From Acanthochromis polyacanthus (Eukaryota; Chordata; Actinopteri; Pomacentridae), in contig NC_067114.1 of assembly GCF_021347895.1 (NCBI RefSeq), positions 31,167,873-31,231,872 of the forward strand: DNA of 64,000 nt, written 5' to 3'. This document shows, piece by piece, positions 46,794 to 59,640 of this stretch (positions are counted from its first letter, which is position 1; each line of letters begins with the position of its first letter). A model generated the notes under the pieces. It searched no databases, was not told the origin of the DNA, and saw nothing but the letters and a program-made list of their open reading frames with translations. Both the position numbers and the translations under genes were made by a program.

Positions 46794-47844
46794 GAGTGTG
46801 GAAATTAGCATATTTAAGATGGAAATGACCAACGTTTCTAAGTGTGCACCCTTAGACACAATGGAAAATGCGCTAATTAAATGGCATGAAATGAGTATAT
46901 TGTCGTGTTTGTGGAAATGAATTTGGTGCCGCGTAGTACACTGAGGGGGAGACAGGCTCTCCTGGCCTGTCGACACTTAGAGATGGACTCGCTCCATCAC
47001 AATCTCCACTTCCTGCTTTTTTTAAATGTGCTTCCTACTTGGTTTATTCCTCACATCTTCAAATCCATTTAGGAACGTCTGAGTCCGAACGTACTTTCAC
47101 TGCTCACAATAAACATCTTTTGAATGAACAAGGTAATTAGTTTTGACACCGATGATGTGATTGGCCAATGATTCTGTGAATGTGATTCTGTAAATGAGGC
47201 CTTTCATTATTTACAGTAGGATGTATAGTATGACACGACTGGAATGCTTTTAGCCTTATGGAAAGACATTTTAGATTTTTTAAACATAGCATTCTCTGTG
47301 AAGTGTGTTCCTGCTCTTGCTACTCCCACAGGCTTGAAAGACTTTACCATATCCTGAATTCAAAGTGCTGTTCACCCTTGTGTGGTGTTCAGATATGTAA
47401 AAACCATTTCAGAGAAGAAAAAAGGGATTTTTTTAAACCCCAGACTGAGAGCAGGTAAACGTGGTGAAAATAGATAATAGCATAAAACCACCTTCACGAG
47501 TAGAACCCTATCCATTGCACTGCACGTACCTCTAATCATCTGTCATTTCAGCCAAGTTCTGGGTTGACAGCCAACACATCTCTGGTGTCCTACTTTTGAA
47601 AAATGGGCAAAGATGTGGTCCTCATGAGTATGCTGTACAGGGATGTGAGAGTGTGATCAGGAGCAGCAAAAAGCAGAAAACACAATGGATTATAACGGCA
47701 AAAAGGGAGGAGGACATCAAAGAAGTCTTCAGTGGTTTCTGGTAATTCTCAAAAACATGTTGGACATCTCACTTATCCAAATAGTACAGAATCAAGTGGG
47801 GAAAAAAATATTGATTTGTATATGACAATATGTGTAGCCTTGTG

Positions 47845-48030
47845 ATAGACTGTTACCTGTCCAGGTGAACCTGTGACAGACTGTTACTTGTCCAAGTGAA
47901 CCTGTGATAGACTGAACCTTCACTCTCAGTCAGCTGGGATAAACTCCACCATCCACCATGATGGATGGATGGATGGATGATGGATGGATGCAAGATGGAT
48001 GGATGGATGATGGATGCAGGATGGATGGAT
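47845..48030 (+). mobile_element. Tail fragment of a V-SINE-like element ending in (GGAT)n
   Basis: Three tandem variants of TGTGATAGACTGTTACCTGT lead to GTCAGCTGGGATAAACTCC, then GATGGATG repeats (47960-48030). This corresponds, in inverted sense, to the left part of the complete element at 48341-48702. Confidence 0.7.
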
Positions 48031-48340
48031 AGGTTAATATGCATGGCTTTTCATTTTTCCTATTCATTCAGAACAACAAGCTTCAATCAAAATCCAAACC
48101 CTGAAATGAAAATCTGTACATCTTCTATATATCTAAATCTATATATTTTGATTGCACCATGACATAACTGTTTTTTCTTTAGAACTGGGACGTTTTATAA
48201 AAATAGAAAGTTAATTGTACATTTATGCAAAGGCAAATGACAACTACAAATCACAAATTAGCCATAAATTGTCTTCATATTGCTTACTGATGGGAAGTTA
48301 TGTCTGAAATATTTGTCTGAAAATAAAACATTATTATTGT

Positions 48341-48702
48341 CCATCCATCTATTCTCTATACACCGCTTTATCCTCATTAGGGTCATGGGGGGTGCTGGAG
48401 TCTATCCCAGCTGACTCGGGAAAAGGCAGGGGACACCCTGGACAGGTCACCAGTCTGTCACAGGGCTACATATACAGACACACAATCACACTCACATTCA
48501 CACCTACGGACAATTTAGAGTAACCAATTAACCTCAGCATATTTTTGGACTGTGGGAGGAAGCCGGAGTACCCGGAGAAAACCCACGCATGCACAGGGAG
48601 AACATGCAAACTCCATGCAGAAAGATCCCAGGCTGGGATTTGAACCGGGGATCTTCTTGCTGCAAGGTGAAAGTGCTAACCACTACTCCACTGTGCAGCC
48701 CC
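48341..48702 (-). mobile_element. tRNA-headed SINE of the V-SINE type with 12-bp target duplication
   Basis: The direct repeat CATTATTATTGT lies at 48329-48340 and 48703-48714. On the minus strand the head GGCTGCACAGTGGAGTAGTG, with TAGTGGTTAGCAC (A box) and GGTTCAAATCC (B box), is tRNA-like. The central block contains GGTTTTCTCCGGGTACTCCG, the conserved core of V-SINEs. The tail ends in GATGGATGG. The complete structure with its duplication shows a clean insertion by LINE machinery. Confidence 0.9.
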
Positions 48703-48851
48703 CATTATTATTGTTATTATGATTATTATTATCTATAGATATATAATTCATTATTTTGTAATATTGTTAGAGAAGAATTATAAGAGAAGACGGCAGCCTC
48801 AAGCACAAGACTTGGAATTAGTTTTAAACGCTGAAAACAGCTGCCCAAAAT

Positions 48852-48858
48852 GTATGTG

Positions 48859-48893
<35 letters not shown>
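48852..48893. repeat. (GTGC)n microsatellite
   Basis: About nine units of a tetranucleotide repeat. Confidence 0.93.
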
Positions 48894-49020
48894 AAGGCAG
48901 GGCAACAGGAATCATCTCCAGCTGTCAGAGATGTCACAGTTCATTTGCGTGTCTCAAGGGTTTGGACCAAATCCATCACAGGGAGCAAAAAGCAAAATGC
49001 CACAAACCATGTCCACAGTA

Positions 49021-49021
49021 A

Positions 49022-49065
<44 letters not shown>

Positions 49066-49074
49066 GTCTCTCTC
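49021..49074. repeat. (TC)n microsatellite
   Basis: Nearly pure CT repeat with TTT and TGT interruptions. Confidence 0.93.
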
Positions 49075-51620
49075 TTTGCCCAGGGCAGCCATCCTGAGGC
49101 TCAGTACCAGAGAGTATAAATGTTCTTTTTCAGGTCAGAGGATACTGGAATATTGCATTACCATTACTTATTCAGTCATCCTGCTAATACAACCGCAGGA
49201 AACGCTGCATTCGAGCAGAAAAAAAGGAATCCTATCAGCGACCTCTTTTCCACCTCAGACTCTCTGAGTGGTCTCAGCAGGAAAAGCACAGGTGTTCCTA
49301 ATATTCTGCTCAGTTCACATTGTCAGGAAACCATGAGCCAGTGTGTACAGCAGAAGAAGCATGAAACTGAAGCAGTTAAATGGGATTCAGTCATCATTTG
49401 AGCAGGGTTAGAAATTATAAATCTTCTGAGGTGAATTTTACAAAACTGGGTGAAGAGGTGGAGAATGGGCAAAGAAAGAACTCAGTAATTCTTGGTGCAG
49501 ATTCAGAATCACTTTAACGCGTATCATGCTTATCATGAACACGTTCAAGCGCCAAGTGTAGCAGATAGAACCTAACCCATTCATTCATTTTTTTTTATCC
49601 AACAGAACCGCGTAAAACATTAAAGAGTAACAAGTCCCAAAAGTTTTATCACCTGGTTCTGCAGTTTCAGAACATTTTAGCATTTTAGCATAGGGTTTAG
49701 CATGGTTTTACTGCACACAACTTTACTGTTTTTTTTCTACCTTCTTTCATCGATGCAGTGGTTAGGGTTAGTCCTGAAACAGTCCAACAGTCCTGAAATA
49801 TATCTTCACTTTTTTATCTTGCAACGTCTATAAAGCATGGTAGGGTTAGGGAGGGTTAGCATTTTTTTTTGTATGAGGAATAAAAATGAGAAACCAGCTT
49901 TTCTGGCAGTGTCCATATTAACTGACTCAGAGATGAATCACTTTCAAGCATGAATTAAAAATAAATTATAATTTTTGCCAGCCTAATTTTACAGGATGAT
50001 GATTGTGGAGAAGAAATAAATAAATGTGTGGCAAAAAAACAAAACAAACTGATGCTGGGTTAGGGTTAGCGAATGCCGTGTTGTTCAAGACTCCCAAAAA
50101 ATGCACACAAATCATAACAGATGATTAGAGGTACGTGCAGGGGAAATCGTGTCTTAATGAGAGGAACCATCTGTCCCCTGCCTAAAATCCCACTGTGCAT
50201 CAACTGCACAGCACCAACATGCAGACAGATAAAGAAGCATTTAGCAGATACAGAGCAAGATATACAGGGTTATATAGTTGGAGACCAAACTACAGTTAAA
50301 ATGAGAGTGAAATTTGGTTGGAAATGTGTCTTTTTCCAACAGACATGGCTGACAATGAATGCAAACAATGTCACCATCAGATGAACTGAGGTCATGGTGG
50401 TGCTTACATCTTGTTTGTGGACCACAGATGACCAAATTAGCACCGAAGCAATGAGTTTTTGTTTGTAGGGAAAGATATTGCAATATATGAAATATATTTA
50501 ACATTTCCAAGTATTCTTAAAGGAAATGATAAAAGATTAACATTAACAACACATTAACAATAATTAAACCGTTGATTAACTAAGCTAATTCCTTTCACTG
50601 TTGATGGATATTCAGATAAAGTTGCTCTGAGAGAGAGAGAGAGAGAGGCAGAGGAAATCGTGCAGCATGGCCAGCCAAAAATATTCCAACCATTGCAATG
50701 TGCTGGCAGCACGCTGGCATTTCACCAGCCCACCAATGAATGGAATTTAACCAGCACCTGGCGAAAACTGATAAGACAGGAGCTGCCACTCACTGTAGCT
50801 GATAATGACGGGACACAAAACCAAATGAATGAAGAAAAAAACACCAAAAGGCCAGAGGCGGAGAAGAAGGAATGAAAAAGAGGTAAAAAAAATACTGCCT
50901 CTTTGTGGAAATAATGTTAAAAAAAAGAATGATCTGAAGAATGAAACCATGCCAGATAATACCAGGAGAAAAAGGACGGACAAAAGAAATGTGAGAGAAA
51001 AGGGAAATGACATTTCCAACTGCATTGAGAGCAAAAAGGCAGAAAGTATTCGTTTGCTGCACAACTAACAGAATGTAGGGTTAGCTGTGTAGGGTTAGCT
51101 GGGATACTCCCCAGTCGACCAGATTTCATCCAGATATCATCCAGATTTCATCCAGGTATCATCCAGATTTCAGTCAGGTACTGCAGGAGAGAGGCAGGAG
51201 TGTGGCGGTAGGGTCGAGCACAGCATTGCCTGTGATCGACTGGGGAGTTCACAGCTGGAAACGAGGCTGTGGAGAGCTGAGGAGGTGCTGAGCCTGATGA
51301 TGCAATGGACCATTGTATCAACCCACCACTATGTGGACTCTGTTTTCATTTCCAAGTCAATGAAGCTACAGTGTTCCATCACAGCATTTCAACACACACA
51401 CACATAACTCTGTGTCATCCTTATGAGCATAAATATGACGAATGCTACGACACGAATCCTTTTGTGTCCTGTTCTTCATTGCTTTGTCAGATTAGGTTTT
51501 GTTTATTTGTGGGTATTCTGTTTGGTTGGGTTTTTTTTTTGGATATAAATAAGAGAACAGCATTACTAACCCTAACCCTACAAAACGTATTTGTAACACT
51601 GGAAGGAAATTCAACAGAAA
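49075..51620. other. Intergenic, no recognised gene
   Basis: Telomere-like tracts lie at 49760-49771, 49841-49859, 50057-50069, 51074-51100 and 51567-51581. A (GA)n run is at 50629-50647. A tandem of about 13 bp based on ATCATCCAGATTTC is at 51118-51177. Frames here lack domains. Confidence 0.5.
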
Positions 51621-52034
51621 TACACTCAACAAAAATATAAACGCAATACTTTTGTTTTTGCTCCCATTTTTATGAGATGAACTCAAAGATCTAAAACTTT
51701 TTCCACATACACAATATCACCATTTCTCTCAAATGTTGTTCACAAATCTGTCTAAATGTGTGATAGTGAGCACTTCTCCTTTGCTGAGATAATCCATCCC
51801 ACCTCACAGGTGTGCCATATCAAGATGCTGATTAGACACCATGATTAGTGCACAGGTGTGCCTTAGACTGCCCACAATAGAAGGACACTCTGAAATGTGC
51901 AGTTTTATCACACAGCACAATGCCACAGATGTCGCAAGATTTTAGGGAGTGTGTAATTGGCATGCTGACAGCAGGAATGTCAACCAGAGCTGTTGCTCGT
52001 GTATTGAATGTTAATTTCTCTACCATAAGCCCTG
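51621..52034 (+). mobile_element. 5' part of a second Tc1-like transposon (truncated)
   Basis: Starting at TA (51621), CACTCAACAAAAATATAAACGC is the end of a Tc1 family that I know from fish genomes. It is followed by the long terminal repeat region and the transposase start at about 51920. The rest of the gene and the right repeat are missing after about 52034. It is a different family from the complete element at 27309-28943. Confidence 0.85.
51920..52034 (+). pseudogene. Tc1-like transposase N-terminal fragment
   Basis: M-P-Q-M-S-Q-D-F-R-E-C-V-I-G-M-L, then A-G-M-S-T-R-A-V-A-R and N-V-N-F-S-T-I-S, is the first helix-turn-helix of a Tc1-type DNA-binding domain. It joins unrelated sequence after I-S at about 52030. 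No catalytic residues remain. Confidence 0.82.
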
Positions 52035-52242
52035 CAGGGCTTTATGATCACAGTGGTACCAGTGTGACACTGCATATCATCAGTTCATGTGCACATGTGA
52101 AGAAATACACAGTGGAGCACTCTGACGGAGGCTTATAGTCAGAGCTATAAGCCTTTGAATACATACAACATGCATTCATTTTATTTCCCTCGTCACATTG
52201 CTCTGCATCCCAAAGACATCTCTCGCTTTTTTTCTTGCTCTA

Positions 52243-52321
<79 letters not shown>

Positions 52322-52555
52322 TACTATGTTTTTCTATCATTGTGAGGACATACCATTGACTTCCATTCATATCTAACCCCTAACCCTAACCCTAAAGAAA
52401 CGTTTTTGCACTTTTACTTTTTTCAGTAACAACAACATGGCCAAGAAAACACTGTTTAAACTTGTGGGGACCAAAATGAGGTCCCCACAAGTGACATAGT
52501 TTTCGGTTTTCCTACAGTTGTGGGGACATTTGGTCCCCACAATGTAGCAAAAGCT

Positions 52556-52644
<89 letters not shown>

Positions 52645-52679
52645 AGAGAGACACACACACACACACACACACACACAGA

Positions 52680-52754
<75 letters not shown>

Positions 52755-52783
52755 AGAGACACACACACACACACACACACAGA

Positions 52784-52871
<88 letters not shown>
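52243..52871. repeat. CA-array/body/CA-array cassette, copy 2
   Basis: (CA)n at 52243-52317, a body of about 240 bp, then a very long CA array at 52558-52871 interrupted by AGAGAG. The body is closely similar to 39180-39446, with the same ACCATTGACT(C/T)CCATTCAT and TTTTCAGTAACAACAACATG blocks. It lacks about 35 bp of the CCCTAA-containing part and has GTGGGGACCAAAAT extra at 52463-52476. Confidence 0.9.
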
Positions 52872-52873
<2 letters not shown>

Positions 52874-52879
52874 AGCTCC

Positions 52880-55300
52880 ATCAATCTGGTCAGCTCTCCG
52901 TCTGTGTGTTTGGTCGTTTTACAGTATCGTTTTAGATTACTGCTGGCAAGTCACAGAGTAATAGGGTTATTGTTTAGGAAGTATCAATCAAATATCACAG
53001 GCTGCCTTCAGATATTTACCGAATTATGTAAAAATTAGTTGATAATTATATGGTGCATTGTGACAAGGCAGGGAAACATCTTTCATACTACTTTTGACAA
53101 CTTAAACAAATGTCAAGGCATTTGTTGCCTAAGCATGCCTAAGCATCACGAGGATGTAGCATTACTTATTGTAGTATATTTACGCTCATGCCCCATTTGG
53201 AAAACTATTTTAACTCTTAGATGGAAGAGTGATTAGACCCTACACTCCAATCACTCTTCCATATACAGGATTTAGAAAAATGACCTGTATAAGAATCAAT
53301 ATATTTTTATGTAATTTTTTGTCATTTTGATCAGGAACAATCATTTGTATTATTGTCTGTATTATATTTTTGTCCACACAATATGGAATAGCTGGAATAT
53401 GAAATGCTAAAAACTTTTCATTGCAAACATATTGCAGAAAACTAACCCTCACTGGGATCTGTAAATTCATCGCTGTGCCAAACACAAAATAAAAAGATAA
53501 CATGTTTAGATGTCCTTTAATGTGTTCAGGTTTAGGGTCAGGTCGAAGGAAACGTTGTAGTTGGCTACTTTCAGTTAAACCAACAGCTGTGCCTTCATCT
53601 CCAAACACGTCTCCAAGGTCTTATTGTGGTACGGTCAAAATACTGTGCACTACAGCTGATGCTAGAATAAACAGATGTGAACTAAATGGTGCAAAAATGG
53701 AGACTGGTGCAACAGCAAGAAAAACTCTAGCCCTAACTGAAAGTAAAAATTAAAGTCAACTTTACAATTTGTCGAGAACATTAGCTGCAAGGGCCACTAA
53801 TTCTCTGCCCTCGGTTCCCATGATAATTGTACTTGGAAATACCCAGCGAGTCAGCAAGCATTATGGGAATTTTAAGAACAAGTATTTAATTTACTAATAC
53901 TTAATAGTCAGGCAGGGCTGGACAAAATTTCAGACAAAGATCCCAGAACACATTTTATGAAAAAGGGATAAATCGTCCTAACCCTAACCCGCAGTGTGAG
54001 CTCAACTTTGACATGAATTGACTAAATTGTCATGCAGCAGCAAGAAAAATGAGTTTGAGCTTTGTAATTGATTTTCCATTTGAGTGCACAGCGACTGTCG
54101 AGTTTGGCAGGGTTAGGCTACTTCCAAACTATTAACATTGTGAACTGTTATCTAAAACATTAGCATATGTGAATATGTATAATATACATGTGAATATGTG
54201 TGAAAAGGATACAAGTCAGCGTAGAGACATACACAAAAACCCACTGTATTGGTGGATGATAACTGTGACAGTACTTTCCATACATTGAAGGCAGGAAAGA
54301 GGGATTTTGAAAAAGGCAAAAAGAAAAGAGAAAAAGACAGAAAGCCAGGACAGTAAGTGAGATGGATAGAGGAAGAAAAAAGGGGGAAAAGGTAGACAAA
54401 GACCAGGTGAAAGATAGAGAGTTCCACAGAGATCCCAGCACTATTAGATGGATGCTTTCCATCAATCTGCTCCATCCACTGCTTCATAAACTCAATTAAG
54501 CTGCAGGCCTCCCAAGTAGAAGCGCTCTCTCACTCCATCCATCTACCCACATCTCACTCTCCATCCCTCCCGCTCTAATCTGGCGGGAAATCTACTGGCT
54601 GGTGCCACTAATTCTCTGCCCTTTCCCTTTCAACGCCACGCCACGCCTCAGTTGTCAGAGGATACATAACAAAGGGAAATTAAAAAATATCTCTGCTGCG
54701 CATAGATCATCTACTCAACAGCTTCCGTCGACCCCATTCATCATGACTGGATGTAAAAACAGATCCAGGCTGTGGGGCACTTCATCTTAATTTCTTTGTT
54801 TTCTGTAAAAAAAAAAGTCTTTTACCGCCAAATTTTACACCTTCCCTCGGTTTTTGTTTCCACTCTGACAAGTCAAATTCCATTTGATATTGGCAGAAAA
54901 ACAGGGATATAAAGTGGAATTTGACTTGTCAAGAAAAACAGAGAGACACTTCATAAAACGCTGTCAAGCCCCCAAACAATAGCTCTCCTTTAAAGGGGAA
55001 ATGATAGGAGATGGGTGGCAGACAGCAGATAAAACCAATAGGTCTTCCAGTAGGTCTAGCCAAGACCTACTGCACAAAATTACACTTGAAGAAATTCATA
55101 GTGATTGGACACATCCATAATTACTCCAGCTCGACGCGTGTGGTGATGTACAGAGTAAGAGAGGTTGTGTGCAGCTGAAAGTTGAATGTAGTGTGTTTTC
55201 TCTAATGAGTACTGCACTACATTTATTTAAATTTAAGTACCTCATTCCCTCATTCCCCATCAGTAATTCAGCCAGTAAACCAGTCAGTCATCAGGTAGTG
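52880..55300. other. Intergenic, palindromes and one telomere-like tract
   Basis: Inverted repeats lie at 53221-53234/53249-53262 and 54866-54882/54915-54931, both perfect. CCTAACCCTAACCC is at 53977-53990. No gene recognised. Confidence 0.5.
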
Positions 55301-55301
55301 A

Positions 55302-55425
55302 ACCGATGTCATATAGAAATCTGACCCCATGGAAATCTGACCCCCGGGTCACTTTTCTATATAGAATTCTTACCCATGGGTCACTTTTCCATGGGGGTCA
55401 ATTTTCTATCTGACACCGGGACACC
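55302..55425. mobile_element. Small palindromic MITE-like element
   Basis: Left end CCGATGTCATATAGAAATCT. The complement of the right end is CCGGTGTCAGATAGAAAATT, followed on both sides by GACCCC…ATGG. GGGTCACTTTTC(T/C)AT recurs inside. About 124 bp is almost wholly inverted repeat. No coding capacity. The target duplication is unclear. Confidence 0.65.
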
Positions 55426-55429
55426 CCTC

Positions 55430-58172
55430 TCTGTCTGGCAGTCATTCACTTTGACCTGATGGACAAATCAACCACAGTTAATCACTTTTTTGACCATATG
55501 TTACCTTTTATTTCTCCGTTAAAGCTTTGCTGATGCTGCACATCGGATCTAAGGTTATTTGCCGCAGCCAACCAGCTGGGAGTTTGTGTTTCTCATATTC
55601 TTTAGGTTGCTGGTAAAATCTCAGTTGCTGAGTTTCAGTTGACCTTCGTGACTTTAGGGATGGCAGCTTAGTCCACAGTGGATGAATCCAACTGAATACT
55701 GATTATTGCTCCATCTTTTCACACATGGCATATACGAGATGGACTGATTATTAGAATAGAATAGAATGGAATGGAATGGGATCACTAACCCTAGATGTTC
55801 ACTAACCCTGGAATTTAGACGTTCAGACATAATGCTGATCTGCTGATTATCAGCAGGTTATCAGCAGATCAGAGTGTCATTTTGTCGTAGGTACAACACT
55901 GGTGGAATTAATTCTGACAGAATTAATTCCACCAGTGTTGTTTGCAGTTCTCCTTTCTGTGCAGCCTTGGAGACACTAAATGGTACTCAGTGAAGATCTG
56001 CTTCTTCAAATCAACAGTTGCCTCAGGGAGAAATAACATTTTCAACCTTAAAGGCATTGAGGTGAGATTTGAAACCTTTACCTAATTAGCTTCAGTGACA
56101 GTTATTTCTATCTGAAGTGATTAAAAGAAGAATAAAAAGGCTCAGATTTAGGCTCACAGGTTATTTAACACAAGCAAGCAAGCAGAAAACTGGAACATTT
56201 GCCAAAACAGACTTAAATTTAGTTGGATGCTTGCTTTAAATGACACCTGCTGTAATTATCTCTGTAATTCATTTATCTGTATCTGCTATAGATAATTTTA
56301 AGACTCAGAGCTCACGTGTTCTGTGGTCAAATCCATGCAAATCATTAGTCAGCAATAAAGTGGTGATCATAATTGAATCCTGCCACTCTCCATCACTGAG
56401 TGTCACTTTGAAATAATATGCCCCCACTCTAGTCTCTCACCAATGCAGGAGCAGCAGCAATTTTTCCACTCAATTACGACCGTCTATCTGTTTATCTCTG
56501 CAATAACTAATCTCTAACCCACAGTGACTCATTCAAACAGTTTGTGAAGAGCTAAACGACTGACTGACAGAAATAAATGCATAAAGAAAAAACAATTAGG
56601 TCTAATTACTTAACGATCTGATGGATCTGATGTTTTTTCTCTTTTTTCTTACAAGCGGCAAGTCAAATATACCTACGGATGCTCCAGTTACTGAGAGTTT
56701 GTTGAGGCCACCACATTTAAACTTGTCAAAAATCTTTTGAATGAGTATTATATTATCAACAGATGAGCATTTACTCATCTGTTGATTGTGGTTAACATGT
56801 GGCCTGCACCCTTCAATTGTATCCAAGAAACACATTACTTTGATAAATTTATTAGACTTTGCAGACATTCTAAGTACAATGTATTTTCGTGTGTTGTTCA
56901 GTATGGGCCAGCATGAAACTTTTTTCTTTTTTTTTTCTTTTTTTTTACATTTTTGCTTGCTTTGAGCTTGAACCTGATGCTTGGAGTTATTTATAATGGG
57001 TGTGATCAGATTGTGTGCTGCAGACAGGGCTGACTCAGACAATACTGTCAGCCTTGTCTGCAGCACACGTAGGACTGGTATGCACGGTGATGTGGAGTTG
57101 AACGGTGTATTAATGGTTATTCTAGATGTCCCTGTAACCACACAGCCAGAAAAAGGATGCAGCGGGGGGTAGGTGAGCCGCATTTACTACTTCAAGGGGG
57201 GAGGATGTAGCACTCACTCTGGAATAGTTCATTGTTGGCCATCAGGAATTCCAACATGAACAATTAAACTCAGTCCACAGAATCCAACTTGACATAATTG
57301 TTAAGGTTTTGAAGTGAATTTACGAAAGTTGTTAGTGCACATTGGCACCAAAAGGCCAAAAGCTCAACTGTCACTATTTTATACTCATTTTTTGGTGAAA
57401 GAATTGCAACAAGTTGGCACAGATCAGTAAAGTTAAAGGTGTCAGTTCAGTGACATAGTGACACAGTGACAGTGATCATGAAAATTAAGCAGAACAGGAC
57501 ATGTGATCCAAGTGGTGGTCACATGGACCAGACACCAGACACCACCACACGGCATTATAAACAAAAACTCCCATAGGGATTTTTCTTCAGGTTTGCACTT
57601 AGAATAACTCACAGCGGAATTGTTTTCTTCACACTTAGTTGTTTTCACTTCTTGTTCTCCGCTCTGAGCACATAGCATACAATATAAATGACGTGAGTTA
57701 GGTTTAAACACACCACAGCTTTATTTTACTGTAAAAAAACAACAACAACACTTCCATCAGGAGACTTTTGTCTCTGTATACAATATATTTCAACAGAGCC
57801 TGTGTTGTTTAGCGACCCTGTTCCCTGTAAGGTTATGAAACATTAGTTATAAGGTCACTGACAACAGGCGCATTATAAACCATCTTCCACATTGGAAGTG
57901 CATTCTTCAGCACATTTAACACTAGATCAGATTAGATTTATGTTTAGATTCACAAAGTGCCGTTGTCCGTATTTCCCATGCAGGTCCCACCTTTTAATCA
58001 GCCACACTTGGCAATGCATCTGGCACCTGTGAGCAGCAGCATTAATTTATTACACTCTGCTTTGCCGTTAGTTGGTCCACCTCTCCCTGACCAACAATCC
58101 AATCCCATTCACTTGACTCGAAATCAATTCAGTCCAACTGTCTTTGTGATTGCTGAATGGTAAACAATAATG
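55430..58172. other. Intergenic, several palindromes
   Basis: Inverted repeats: 55894-55916/55918-55940 (23 bp, perfect), 56755-56767/56774-56786 (13 bp, perfect) and 57013-57034/57047-57068 (21 of 22). Also a GATCTGCTGATTATCAGCAG cluster at about 55836-55871. The minus frame at 56602-57183 contains a Lys-rich T-tract artefact and no known domain. Confidence 0.5.
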
Positions 58173-58600
58173 CCAGGGGGAGGATGTAGCACTGCTTGAG
58201 GGACATTGCTTGAGGGACTATATGAGTCCCATCCTCTCATAGATGGGGGATCAAAGCTCGTAATCATGCAGAATAGTCTGACACTTTGCACTCCTGTCAA
58301 AAACTCCTGTGCAGTGAACAACATAAGTTCATGTTAGACCAGCGTTTTGTTAGTCGTGAGCAAGGAGGACTATTTACCTGCTTATCATTTATACGCATTT
58401 TCGACAGAAAACACTCAGGCCGAGTTTGTCTCTTTCACTGCGTTGAGCACAATATCAGTCAGTTAATCAGCTCAGTTATCCCAGCTAACCTAGTTGTCTG
58501 GCCCTAGCTGTGTGGGGGTGGGTAGGTGGTGAGTATCTGCTGTGAGGACCTGACTGCTGTGTTGAGCTGAGTTTGGCTCCAATTAAAACAACAACACTTG
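58173..58600 (+). other. Possible LTR fragment after a polypurine tract
   Basis: GGGGGAGGATGTAGCACT at about 58176-58193 looks like a polypurine tract followed by TG, as at the start of an LTR. The same GGGAGGATGTAGCACT occurs at about 57198-57213. No paired LTR, primer site or gag-pol sequence could be found, so this stays tentative. Confidence 0.25.
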
Positions 58601-59533
58601 ACAGCAGCAGAATACAAAATCAGAGATACCTCAGCTCAGTGCCTTGCCGATTCCCTCTGTTTTTCTTTCCCACCCTTCCAGCTCCCTGTGACGAGGTCAA
58701 TCTGTCGTCATCTTGAGACAGCTTTGTCATTGTATTAAATTTAATAATAATAAATTTAATTCGACTGAAATGTATGAAGTACGACACCACGTTGATCAAA
58801 GCTGCGAGATGGTACAACGAGCAGTGACAGCAGACACAGCAAAACAACAAAGAAATGCAGAACAATGTTTAAAAAATGGTATGGACAGTAAACCATAAAT
58901 GCAAACACGTGTATGTAGAGATTTGAATTTGATCAATATTGGCTGTGTTTATTTCTGTAAGCCTCCATTCCCTCTAGTCAGTTTCTTTGTGTATCTCTTG
59001 TTAATTCTGTTTGTGTCCCCCTTCTCCTCGTTCCCTTGACTCGGCTCTCTTTTTTCTGCTTTGTGCTTTTGTATCTTTTGTTCACTACCCTGTCATTTAG
59101 TTGCTCAGGGCTACTTGTTTCAGTTAAAGTCAGCTGTACAGGCTCAGCTCTCTGTAGATCTCCAAGCACACTCAGAACTGATCCAAACTTTCCGTGGATC
59201 AGTTCAGAGTGTGTACACCACAGTTTCAATTACCTTGAAACTGTGGTGTTATGTTGCTGTGTGAACTGACTAGAGTAACGTAGGAACTGTCAAGCATAAC
59301 ACCTCTCCACAGGTTTAGTCTTTTTTCATTGTGTCATACTGTGTATGGCAGGCCTCTAACCCTGACTAGTACTTGGAGGCTGAAATACTAGTAGTTAATT
59401 GTCCCGTGTGAGCTGTTGAAGTTTGCACTGTGATTCAACATAAGCCAACTTCAGCTTGAGGTGTCATCACACTAATCACTTTAGTCACACCAAAAAAACG
59501 TGTAATGGTCTACGATGCAAAATATATCGTTTT
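58601..59533. other. Intergenic, two adjacent palindromes
   Basis: 59167-59185/59195-59213 (18 of 19) is followed directly by 59215-59229/59235-59249 (15 bp, perfect). No gene recognised. Confidence 0.5.
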
Positions 59534-59595
59534 CACACACACACACGCACACACACGCACGCACGCACACGCACGCACGCACGCACACACGCACG

Positions 59596-59639
<44 letters not shown>
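59534..59639. repeat. (CA)n/(GCAC)n compound microsatellite
   Basis: ACAC and ACGC units alternate, ending in a pure CA array. Confidence 0.95.

Positions 59640-59640
<1 letters not shown>

Noticed and set aside
50747..51129. Overlapping minus-strand frames rich in Phe/Leu/Ser
   Set aside because: They are the complement of an A-rich purine tract and overlap in three frames. No real membrane protein is indicated.
52373..52884. Long Cys/Val or Thr/His repeat proteins
   Set aside because: They are translations of CA/GT microsatellites. The same holds at 39263-39752, 43473-43709, 48850-49119 and 59456-59802.
56602..57183. 193-codon minus-strand frame
   Set aside because: It includes a Lys-rich stretch from a T-tract and a palindrome, and no known motif. 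Probably chance.
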